From assembly GCA_021803245.1 (NCBI GenBank), contig JAJZLT010000025.1, positions 1 through 33,012 on the forward strand: a DNA stretch of 33,012 nt. Reading direction: 5' to 3'. Under the pieces are notes generated by a model. That model was given only the letters and a program-made list of their open reading frames with translations, did not search any database and was not told the origin of the DNA. This document shows, one piece after another, positions 15,301-22,157 of the stretch; position 1 is the stretch's first letter; every line of letters begins with the position of its first letter. The translations under genes were made by a program, and so were the position numbers. This DNA is from Microcaldota archaeon. GTDB lineage: Archaea > Micrarchaeota > Micrarchaeia > Micrarchaeales > CABMGC01.

Positions 15301-16221
15301 ATGAGGATACTTGTGACTGAGCCGGAATACTTTGATGGCGATGCTGTAAGCATATTGGAGAGCTGCGGAGATGTTGTAGCAAAGAGGATGGGAAAAGATG
15401 AGCTTGCAGAAAAGATAGCTGATTTCGATGTAATAATTGTAAGGATAGAAACCCATCTTGACAAGAAGGTGCTCGCTAGGGCTAAAAGACTCAGGATCAT
15501 AGGCTCTGCCACTACCGGCCTGAACCACATAGATGTAGATTACGCTGGGGAAAGGGGAATCAGGATAATAAATCTTCATGGAACGCACACTATTCCGACT
15601 GCAGAGCACACCATGGCACTTATATTAAGCCTCTCCAGGAAGATACCGTGGGCATACCGAAGCGTCTCTGAAGGAAAGTGGGAAAGATATCGATTCATTG
15701 GAGAGCAGCTGGATGGGAAGACACTCGGTATAATAGGCATAGGCAGGATAGGAAGCAAGGTAGCGGAGTATGCAAAAGCCTTTGGAATGAAGATCATAGC
15801 CTATGATCCATATGTAAAGAGCAGCAAGGACGCAAAACTCGTAAATCTCAATTCTCTCCTGGAAAATTCTGACATTATAACGTTGCATGCGGCCCTAACC
15901 GGAGAAAGTACCAGCCTAATCTGCAAACACGAATTTGGGCTTATGAAGAGAAATGCGCTTCTGATAAACACTGCTAGGGCAGGCTTGATAGATAACGCAG
16001 CGCTTATAGAGGCACTAAAGGACGGTAAAATAAATGGCGCGGCGATAGACGTATTTGAAGATGAACCGTTATCCGAAAGGGACTTCCTTATTGTAGAGTA
16101 CGCCAGAAATAATTCTAATTTAATAATAACCCCGCACATCGGTGCATCTACCGCTGAGGCAGCGCATGAGGCAGGCTTAGAGATAGCAAAAGGCGTAGCA
16201 AAAGCACTTGAGAAGCAATAA
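15301..16221 (+). CDS. D-isomer 2-hydroxyacid dehydrogenase, short SerA type
   Basis: 306 residues from the second of two adjacent ATG codons, chosen because AAGGTG (15290-15295) is then 5 bases away. Enzymes of this family reduce 2-keto acids or oxidise D-hydroxy acids with NAD; the SerA branch oxidises 3-phosphoglycerate, the first step to serine. Visible: substrate segment HTIPTAEHTMALILSLSRK, nucleotide fold TLGIIGIGRIGSKVA with the following aspartate (AYDPYV), catalytic arginine in NTARAGLID, glutamate in DVFEDEPL and histidine in TPHIGAST. It lacks the C-terminal ACT or ASB domains of long SerA, so it could also be a glyoxylate/hydroxypyruvate reductase. The isolated position gives no pathway hint. 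Confidence 0.85.
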   Translation: MRILVTEPEYFDGDAVSILESCGDVVAKRMGKDELAEKIADFDVIIVRIETHLDKKVLARAKRLRIIGSATTGLNHIDVDYAGERGIRIINLHGTHTIPTAEHTMALILSLSRKIPWAYRSVSEGKWERYRFIGEQLDGKTLGIIGIGRIGSKVAEYAKAFGMKIIAYDPYVKSSKDAKLVNLNSLLENSDIITLHAALTGESTSLICKHEFGLMKRNALLINTARAGLIDNAALIEALKDGKINGAAIDVFEDEPLSERDFLIVEYARNNSNLIITPHIGASTAEAAHEAGLEIAKGVAKALEKQ

Positions 16222-16232
16222 ATGCGAAATCT

Positions 16233-16241
16233 TATTATATC
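16233..16241 (+). promoter_or_regulatory. Candidate TATA box of the radical SAM gene
   Basis: TATTATATC is centred about 32 bases before ATG 16269, giving a start site a few bases before the ATG. A second AT block at 16245-16251 (TTATATC) is closer and less well placed. Confidence 0.4.
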
Positions 16242-16268
16242 ACATTATATCTAAGATAATTTAGTATT

Positions 16269-17327
16269 ATGGACAGCAAATCCTTCTGGCTGGCCTATGA
16301 GGCCTTGAAAAGCAATTTCACTGCTCTTGAGAAGCCCTATAAGCTGACGTTTGCGATAACAATGAACTGCCAGAGCAGATGCCTTACATGCAACATATGG
16401 CAGCTCAGGCCTTCGAACGAGCTTAGCCTGGAGGAGATACGCACATTTGCGCAGAAGAACCCTTATTTCAGATGGGTAAGCATTACCGGCGGGGAGCCTT
16501 TCCTTAGGCAGGACATTGTTGAAATAGTGAGGGCCTTTAAGGAAAACTGGAAGGGCCTTTATCTGGTCACAATACCTACAAATTCACTATGCAGGGAAGG
16601 CAAGATAATAGACAATCTCAGGGAAATGGCTATGCTTGGAGTGCCTAAAATCACCATAACAGTAAGCCTTGACGGATACAGGGAACTGCACGACAAGATA
16701 AGAGGCGTTCCTGGCAATTACGATAGGGCACTGAGCTTATTTAAGGCCATCAGGGATCTTTCTAAAGAATACAAGAATCTTGGAGTTGTCTTTGGATACA
16801 CCATAAGCACCATGAACAATGGGAGCTTCGAGGAGACATATAATAAAGTGAGGCATGACGTTCCAGGATTGACGCTCAACGATTTCCACATAAACCTTGC
16901 GCAGATCTCCGGAGCATATTACAGGAATGAAGGCGCGAAGATAGTGGCTGACAAAGAGGCAGCGCTGAAGGATCTGAACTTTGCATACTCTGGCAGGGTA
17001 TTCAGCCTTGGTCCTGAAGAAATTATAGAGGCATCTTTCCTAAGGAACCTCATAAGGTTTGCCGATACCTCGAAGGCGCCTATGAAGTGCAGGAGCATGG
17101 ATTCATCCTTTTTCCTGGACAACTGGGGCAACATATATCCTTCGATAATGTGGGATTATAAGATAGCCAACCTAAGGGAGATTGACTTTGATCTCTCTAA
17201 GGCATGGAATGGCGAAAGAGCAGCAGAGGCAAGGAGTATCATAGCCCAGGGCAAGGACCCGCAGCATTGGACCTCGTGTGAAGCCTATCAGACCATTCTG
17301 GGAAGCGCGCACAGGCTCTTCCTTTGA
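16269..17327 (+). CDS. Radical SAM protein with degenerate auxiliary cluster region
   Basis: 352 residues. Radical SAM enzymes use a 4Fe-4S cluster to cleave S-adenosylmethionine and start radical reactions. The cluster motif is CQSRCLTC (C-x3-C-x2-C, about residues 35-42); SITGGEPFLRQD is the SAM-binding GGE motif; ITVSLDGYRELHDKIRG follows. The C-terminus looks like the SPASM/twitch layout of related archaeal proteins (MKCRSMDSSFFLDNWGNIYP, IANLREIDFD, WTSCEAYQT), which normally carries extra cluster cysteines. Here the position after NIYP is serine and the segment before WTSC reads GKDPQH, so most of those cysteines are missing. The substrate is unknown; modification of peptides, lipids or tRNA are all possible. 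It stands alone between the dehydrogenase and a gene-poor stretch. Confidence 0.85.
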   Translation: MDSKSFWLAYEALKSNFTALEKPYKLTFAITMNCQSRCLTCNIWQLRPSNELSLEEIRTFAQKNPYFRWVSITGGEPFLRQDIVEIVRAFKENWKGLYLVTIPTNSLCREGKIIDNLREMAMLGVPKITITVSLDGYRELHDKIRGVPGNYDRALSLFKAIRDLSKEYKNLGVVFGYTISTMNNGSFEETYNKVRHDVPGLTLNDFHINLAQISGAYYRNEGAKIVADKEAALKDLNFAYSGRVFSLGPEEIIEASFLRNLIRFADTSKAPMKCRSMDSSFFLDNWGNIYPSIMWDYKIANLREIDFDLSKAWNGERAAEARSIIAQGKDPQHWTSCEAYQTILGSAHRLFL

Positions 17328-17588
17328 AGGCCCGCTGCTTGAGGATTGTAGGATAAGCATATATTGTTTAGCTACCGCTACTGGTTTAGATGATGGGATG
17401 CTAAAATTAACAGGGAGAAAACGCTTGGAGAGTTCTGGCTTATGGATTCCGGATAAAAATGCTGAAGGTAGAATGCCTGTGGCTTATGGGGCGATTTGCA
17501 AGGTACAGGCAGGAACCTGGGAAGAGCAAGCGCAATTGCAAGATATCCGGGGGTACCTGCTAATGGATTCGGATCTGCAGAAGAGCTA

Positions 17589-17750
17589 GTGATTTCGCTC
17601 CCGGCCTACATGAGAGACGTGGACATTGCAGGTAACATAAGAAACGTAGTGAAGCTAAGAAGCCTCGTAAACCAGTCTTATCTCGATGAAAAAACCAGAA
17701 AGGCATATTATGAAGAGTTGGATAGGCTTTTCAACATAGTAAGGAAGTGA
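17589..17750 (+). CDS. Possible small protein or C-terminal remnant
   Basis: 53 codons from GTG 17589; an internal ATG at 17610 would give 46. The C-terminal part is lysine- and arginine-rich and helical (NIRNVVKLRSLVNQSYLDEK, AYYEELDRLFNIVRK), with base use like real genes in this window. No family recognised. The frame stays open back to 17472 without an ATG, so it may be the 3' end of a gene broken by a frameshift near 17500. Weakly supported. Confidence 0.35.
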   Translation: MISLPAYMRDVDIAGNIRNVVKLRSLVNQSYLDEKTRKAYYEELDRLFNIVRK

Positions 17751-17960
17751 TTTTAAAAGACACCGCGTATGATGGCACATCGATTATGCCAACAGCAGGT
17801 TCCGGATAGCGCATTCTTACTTAATTTAAAAGAGATAATGAAAAACTATTTTGTGCGATCGCTTTCAGAAGCCTTTAAATATCTGAGTAATTATAACATT
17901 ATTAAAAGCAGATGCAGTAGTACAATACAACTGGACTAAAAAGTTGGCTTAGATAGTTGA

Positions 17961-18012
17961 TTTTTATAAGAAAATCTGTGCATACTACTTCTTTTGCTTC
18001 CATACACAGGTG
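17961..18012 (+). promoter_or_regulatory. TATA box and ribosome site of the DEAD-box gene
   Basis: TTTTTATAAG (17961-17970) is a clear TATA box; a start site would fall near 17992. AGGTG (18008-18012) then precedes a TTG codon at 18018 by 5 bases. This pair decides the start: the Q-motif phenylalanine lies just after that TTG and would be lost if translation began at the first ATG (18036). Confidence 0.55.
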
Positions 18013-18017
18013 CTAAA

Positions 18018-19328
18018 TTGAAGCCGTTTTCAGAAATGAATCTAGATACCTCGCTAGTCGAGGCGCTAAAGAGAATGAATTTTATAAACTCTACAGAAGT
18101 GCAGGAACAGGTCATACCGGTAGCCCTACAGGGAAAGGACGTGATAGTCCGGGCAAAGACAGGTACAGGCAAAACCGCTGCATTCCTGATACCGATAAGG
18201 CAGATGGGTGCTAACGGAAATGACACTGAAGCATTGATAATAGTGCCCACCAGGGAACTTGCACTCCAGATAGCAGAAGTTGCAAACAAACTAAGACATG
18301 GAAGCGGCAGGAGCGCAGTGGTGGTATATGGCGGCGCATCCATAAATGTGCAGATGCAGGCGCTTAGCAGGAATCCGAATATAGTTATAGGAACTCCGGG
18401 CAGGATAATAGACCTTATGGAGAGGAGGGCGCTTAATCTGAACAAGATAAGGTTCTTGGTTCTTGACGAAGCAGACACAATGTTTGACATGGGCTTCATA
18501 GAAGACATAGAATTCATACTTTCCCAGACGCCAAAAACAAAGCAGACGCTGCTCTTCTCCGCGACAATGCCTGAAAAAATTATAACCGTGGCAAGGAGAC
18601 ATATGCGCGATATATCGATAATAAAGGTTGGCAGTGACGACGAATTGGTTGTTACCAAAATAAAGCATTATTATACAATAGTAGACAACAGGCTCAAATT
18701 CGCAGCTCTCCTGGCTTATATTAAACAGTATAATCCAAAGAAGGCCATAATATTCGTGCAGACTAAATTCGCAGCCAGTGCGCTTTACGATGAAATGCGC
18801 AGGCAGGGATTCGATGTTGCTGAAATACATGGCGGGCTTACTCAGGCTAAAAGAGAGCACTCGTTAAGGGAATTTAAGACAAGCAAAAGATTTCTTATCG
18901 CCACTAATGTAGCAGCGAGGGGCATAGACATCTCAGGCATATCCGACATAATAAGTTTTGATATCCCTGACGATCCGCACACTTATATACACAGAGTAGG
19001 CAGGTCTGCCAGGATGGACGCTGATGGCAGATCCTTTACTATTGCATCCACAAGCCAGATAGAAAATGTGAAGGATCTTGAGTATATAGCAAATGTACAC
19101 ATGGAGAAGATAGGGCTGGACACCTCGCCTTTCCAGCACATAGCCCTCTTTAGAAACAGGAGCAGGGAAAGGTTCAGTGGTAGCGGCGGCTATGACAATA
19201 GGGGCAGGGGCTATGACAATAGGCCGGGAAACGGCTTCAGGCCTATAAAAAGGAACGAAAATAGAGGCTATAGGAATAATTGGGGCAATAAACGGCGCGG
19301 GGGCCGCAAGGATAGCCGCAGATATTGA
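18018..19328 (+). CDS. DEAD-box RNA helicase with RG-rich tail
   Basis: 436 residues from TTG 18018, the codon that keeps the Q-motif phenylalanine (KPFSEM) and has a Shine-Dalgarno site. The protein unwinds short RNA duplexes with ATP, probably in ribosome assembly or RNA turnover. All motifs are present: AKTGTGKT (I), PTRELALQ (Ia), TPGRIIDLM (Ib), LDEAD (II), SAT (III), then domain 2 with FVQTKFAA, TNVAARGIDI (V) and HRVGRSARMD (VI). After about residue 380 the tail is made of arginine, glycine, asparagine and tyrosine (YDNRGRGYDNRPGNGF) and should bind RNA or promote condensation, like RGG tails of cold-shock helicases. Its stop is 3 bases from the convergent pilin-like gene. Confidence 0.95.
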   Translation: MKPFSEMNLDTSLVEALKRMNFINSTEVQEQVIPVALQGKDVIVRAKTGTGKTAAFLIPIRQMGANGNDTEALIIVPTRELALQIAEVANKLRHGSGRSAVVVYGGASINVQMQALSRNPNIVIGTPGRIIDLMERRALNLNKIRFLVLDEADTMFDMGFIEDIEFILSQTPKTKQTLLFSATMPEKIITVARRHMRDISIIKVGSDDELVVTKIKHYYTIVDNRLKFAALLAYIKQYNPKKAIIFVQTKFAASALYDEMRRQGFDVAEIHGGLTQAKREHSLREFKTSKRFLIATNVAARGIDISGISDIISFDIPDDPHTYIHRVGRSARMDADGRSFTIASTSQIENVKDLEYIANVHMEKIGLDTSPFQHIALFRNRSRERFSGSGGYDNRGRGYDNRPGNGFRPIKRNENRGYRNNWGNKRRGGRKDSRRY

Positions 19329-19331
19329 ATC

Positions 19332-20285
19332 TTACGGCGCGCCTATGAGCGGATACCTGTTTATCCATGCGTTAGAGAAATAAGAGTTATACACATATCC
19401 GTTAAGATTGTCTCCGCTTGAGTCATTGGCATTTCCATCAAGAGGCCACCATCCGACAAGAGACTGTAAATCTATTGGAACACCGTTGATTCCCTCCTTG
19501 TATAGAACCTGTATATCTGACGGGGTCAGCGTTGAGTTGTATACTTGCACATTTGAAATGGTGCCGTTAAACCACTCTGCTTCACCGTATCCGCTAAAAC
19601 CGTTGGAAATGGCACCTATTGTGAAATTGGCATCCGAATATGTGAGGCTTCCGGTAACGGTAATATTTCCTATCTGAACGCCGTTTGCATACCAATATTT
19701 CTTCGAGCCGGACATCGTGACTGCGAGGAACATCCATTTTCCAAAGGCTCCGCCAGGTATAGGGAAGCTGTTTCCAGCCCAGTTATTTGAAGTATCCCAC
19801 TCTAGGCACAGCCCGGTATTGCCGCTCGGAGTGCATGCGTGGGGATAGTTGTTGTAATCTATTTTCATGCCGTACTGGCCTTCTTTATCTATTATATCGT
19901 GGTATGGCGAGCCGTAGATGAGTACCCACGCAGAGATTGTTATGTTATTCCCCACTATATTTAACATGCTGGAAGGCTCATTTGAGCCAGGCACTATTAC
20001 AAAATCGCCTGCCCCTTTAGATCCCATTACCCATTCAGGCAAAGCTCTGCCGCAGTTTCCCTCCATTGCTATAGGTACTGTAGATCCGGGTCCATTTGGC
20101 CTTACTACCTGGCAAGAGCCCGGAGGCTCCCTTGGCTCTATATATGCGTAATTAAATATGCCTATCTCGTACAGAATGGCAATAACTATTATAATCAGGA
20201 GCAGCGCCCATCCGTATGTCATTAAATATTCCATGGCAGACTGAGCTTTCCGTTGCTTCCAGGCTCTTTGATTCTTTAAGTTCAC
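19332..20285 (-). CDS. Pilin-like surface protein with class III signal and LamG-like domain
   Basis: 317 residues from GTG 20285. The open frame extends to 20396, but GTG gives a short basic leader (KNQRAWKQRKA) directly before QSAMEYLMTYGWALLLIII, the archaeal class III signal: a prepilin peptidase should cut before QSAMEYL, and the hydrophobic helix then anchors or polymerises the protein. The rest (about 60-317) is outside the cell and has a concanavalin/LamG layout: ITISAWVLIY, GKWMFLAVTMSGSKKYWYAN, WFNGTISNVQVYN and LVGWWPLDGNANDSSGDN, with many N-glycosylation sequons. LamG folds bind glycans or other surface proteins. It could be a minor pilin, an adhesin, or a cell-cell contact protein. 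Transcribed towards the helicase, divergent from the membrane protein at 20443. Confidence 0.85.
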   Translation of the reverse strand: MNLKNQRAWKQRKAQSAMEYLMTYGWALLLIIIVIAILYEIGIFNYAYIEPREPPGSCQVVRPNGPGSTVPIAMEGNCGRALPEWVMGSKGAGDFVIVPGSNEPSSMLNIVGNNITISAWVLIYGSPYHDIIDKEGQYGMKIDYNNYPHACTPSGNTGLCLEWDTSNNWAGNSFPIPGGAFGKWMFLAVTMSGSKKYWYANGVQIGNITVTGSLTYSDANFTIGAISNGFSGYGEAEWFNGTISNVQVYNSTLTPSDIQVLYKEGINGVPIDLQSLVGWWPLDGNANDSSGDNLNGYVYNSYFSNAWINRYPLIGAP

Positions 20286-20301
20286 ATATTTAATTGAAGG
20301 A

Positions 20302-20330
20302 AAAATGTTAAAAACATTTTCAATTATATC
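20302..20330 (-). promoter_or_regulatory. TATA box with adjacent operator-like dyad, pilin-like gene
   Basis: On the minus strand GATATAATTG (20321-20330) is a TATA box about 41 bases before GTG 20285. Directly beside it on the gene side lies a perfect inverted repeat AAAATGTT-AAA-AACATTTT (20302-20320), covering the likely start site. That is the usual place for an archaeal repressor to block RNA polymerase. If translation began at the upstream ATG (20396) this dyad would be coding, which is a further reason to prefer the GTG. Confidence 0.45.
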
Positions 20331-20442
20331 ACTGGCTGCGGTATGGCGTGTTATTGCCCCATTTTTCTTATCCGGATGAAAAAGCATACTTGCCAAAGCA
20401 GTAGGGCTAAGTGCTAATAACGTTTCCTGGTAATTAGTAATA

Positions 20443-21447
20443 ATGGTGGAAAGTGACAGGATCAGATCCAGAGCATCAATTGCTTATGTGGTATTATATG
20501 TAGCTTCGCTGCTTCTGATTTTCGGTTCAGTATATCTGCTGAGAACGCTCTCGCTTCTATATGGCATCGGGCTTGGTGCTTCATTGCAGGTATCGCCCAA
20601 CATAGGCAACGTGATACCATTGATACAGCCTATAGCGGCACAGCTGCAGATTATAGGTGTAAGCCTTACGGAGTCTTATGTTATATTCATTGTCTCGCTG
20701 ACGCTTGCGGGAATCTCATTCTTTTTGCTGATGAATCGGAAAGAAAGGCCGGGGAGGGATATCAGCAAGTATACCTTCCTGCACGCTGGCCTTACACTGG
20801 TTTATGTGCTCCTCTTTTACATCGCATCCGAAAGCCTTTTTGCCGAATTGGCCAGCATCTATATATACACCCCATACTTAGGAGCGGCTGTTTCTTTAAC
20901 AGCGAGCCTTTATATAGAGTATCTTATAAGAAGCCACGTTGCCAAGGCTGCTAAAGGCGTTACCATGCTCTCTATAGATCCTTCGCGGCCTTTTGCCAAC
21001 TATATGGCATTGCAGGACAGGCTTTTTCCAGGCATGGTCGGACACCTGCGCATAATAGACAAGCACTTCAACTCCACTGCTCTTTCGAATCTATACCGTT
21101 TCTGCATGCCCAGCATACATAATTTCAAGAAAATAACGATACTCACTTCAGTAGAAATGATGGATTCACATTTCTCTGAAGATATGAAGGATTTCAGGAA
21201 AGAACTTACTATTCCAGGTGTAGATTTCGAGGCAAGAATAATGAACGAAAGTGATGCTATCGAACAGCATGAAAGGTTCCTCATGGATGACCATATAGCT
21301 TACAAAATACCCCCATTCAACATAATAAACAAGAAAAGTGAACATATAACAAGGATAAATTTCAAAGATGCTGCAAAGAGATTTGCATACTTGTATGACC
21401 GTTCAATGAAGATAGAAAATTATGATGCCGCCAAAGACAGGAAATAA
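20443..21447 (+). CDS. Membrane protein with cytoplasmic C-terminal domain, possibly PLD-like
   Basis: 334 residues. The N-terminal half has about five hydrophobic segments (IAYVVLYVASLLLIFGSVYL, a segment near VIFIVSLTLAGISFFLLM, LTLVYVLLFYIASESLFAEL, YLGAAVSLTASLYIEYLI). The C-terminal about 160 residues are soluble: KKITILTSVEMMDSHF, VDFEARIMNESDAIEQHERF and LMDDHIAYKIPPFNIINKK. The HERFLMDD stretch followed by a polar loop resembles the non-catalytic end of phospholipase-D-like domains that appear in archaeal DNA-damage and transcription factors, but the HKD motif is absent, so this is only a resemblance. Not otherwise recognised. It is divergent from the pilin-like gene with a shared intergenic region of about 150 bases. 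Confidence 0.72.
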   Translation: MVESDRIRSRASIAYVVLYVASLLLIFGSVYLLRTLSLLYGIGLGASLQVSPNIGNVIPLIQPIAAQLQIIGVSLTESYVIFIVSLTLAGISFFLLMNRKERPGRDISKYTFLHAGLTLVYVLLFYIASESLFAELASIYIYTPYLGAAVSLTASLYIEYLIRSHVAKAAKGVTMLSIDPSRPFANYMALQDRLFPGMVGHLRIIDKHFNSTALSNLYRFCMPSIHNFKKITILTSVEMMDSHFSEDMKDFRKELTIPGVDFEARIMNESDAIEQHERFLMDDHIAYKIPPFNIINKKSEHITRINFKDAAKRFAYLYDRSMKIENYDAAKDRK

Positions 21448-21500
21448 ATACGCAGTTACCACTCTTTTGCTACCAATCTAATAGGCAGTGATCCTCTTCT

Positions 21501-22079
21501 TTACTGCTTTTTTCTGTATTGCCCGCGCGTCATTACAAAGCTTCTAGGCTTCTTTTTTGTTGTCCGGCTTTCTGCCTCCTTTATTGAAGATTCACACGCA
21601 GTTATTTCGTCTACTGCGCCTTCAGGGACGCGGTCTTGCCATCTTTTTCCGCTCTTTATCAGGCCCCGTATCCTTGTTGCGACAAGCGTCTTACGTTTAT
21701 ACCATTCTGGAGACATTATAGGGATTCCATGACTTAAGAATATCTTCTTTACCAGCGCATTCCTGGAGAATATTATATTTATTCCGGGTTCTTTTTTAAT
21801 TATGTATTCGAACCATGCATCATTGTCGCGGAAATCGGGTATTTCAATAAACTTTAGATTTGAAGTTTTAATCTGTGTTCCTCTAATGCCTGCTTTTATT
21901 ATTCTTATGCGGGCATCTGCTGAAAGAGGATTTGTTTCCGTGCCTCTTTCTTGGGAACTCCCTATGCCTATAACCAGTTTCTTGCAGAGGGATGAGGCGA
22001 CCTCAAGCGCGTATAAATGGCCTTTGTGGAATGGCTGAAATCTGCCTATAAACAACCCCTGATTAAACTTTTTTTTCAT
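21501..22079 (-). CDS. Nicotinamide-nucleotide adenylyltransferase, archaeal type
   Basis: 192 residues, slightly longer than the usual 170-180 because of a basic tail. The enzyme makes NAD from NMN and ATP. The nucleotidyltransferase site is FIGRFQPFHKGHL (HxGH type), followed by LVIGIGSSQERGTETNPLSA with the family's arginine/threonine stretch, and the second active-site motif VATRIRGLIKSG (ISSTxIR type, first serine changed). NPLSADARIRII corresponds to the conserved NPFTAxER region. The C-terminal about 30 residues are lysine- and arginine-rich and may contact nucleic acid or be disordered. It stands alone between the membrane protein and copA. Confidence 0.9.
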   Translation of the reverse strand: MKKKFNQGLFIGRFQPFHKGHLYALEVASSLCKKLVIGIGSSQERGTETNPLSADARIRIIKAGIRGTQIKTSNLKFIEIPDFRDNDAWFEYIIKKEPGINIIFSRNALVKKIFLSHGIPIMSPEWYKRKTLVATRIRGLIKSGKRWQDRVPEGAVDEITACESSIKEAESRTTKKKPRSFVMTRGQYRKKQ

Positions 22080-22157
22080 GGAGATCCGCTCTAAACGGCA
22101 TTTACCTGACAGGATGCCATTCTAAGATTTGGGCCTGCAGGCATAATAGCGTATCAT

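Larger units (their letters stand above)
17328..18017. other. Gene-poor stretch, possibly a decayed gene
   Basis: About 690 bases without a recognised gene. Two overlapping open frames in different phases carry plausible protein-like sequence: one up to 17589 (SGLWIPDKNAEGRMPVAYG) and one from about 17496 to 17750 (GRASAIARYPGVPANGFGSA onwards). Such a phase change in mid-stretch is what a frameshifted remnant would look like. From 17751 to 17990 the sequence is AT-rich with only promoter-like blocks (TTTAAATA near 17875 and TTTTTATAAG at 17961). Confidence 0.4.

Noticed and set aside
17278-17589. 103-codon frame after the radical SAM gene
   Set aside because: Its first part overlaps the radical SAM gene in another phase and the rest matches no family; only mentioned as a possible remnant.
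20286-20396. 37-codon N-terminal extension of the pilin-like protein
   Set aside because: Class III signal peptides need a short basic leader; the extension also covers the TATA box and the inverted repeat.
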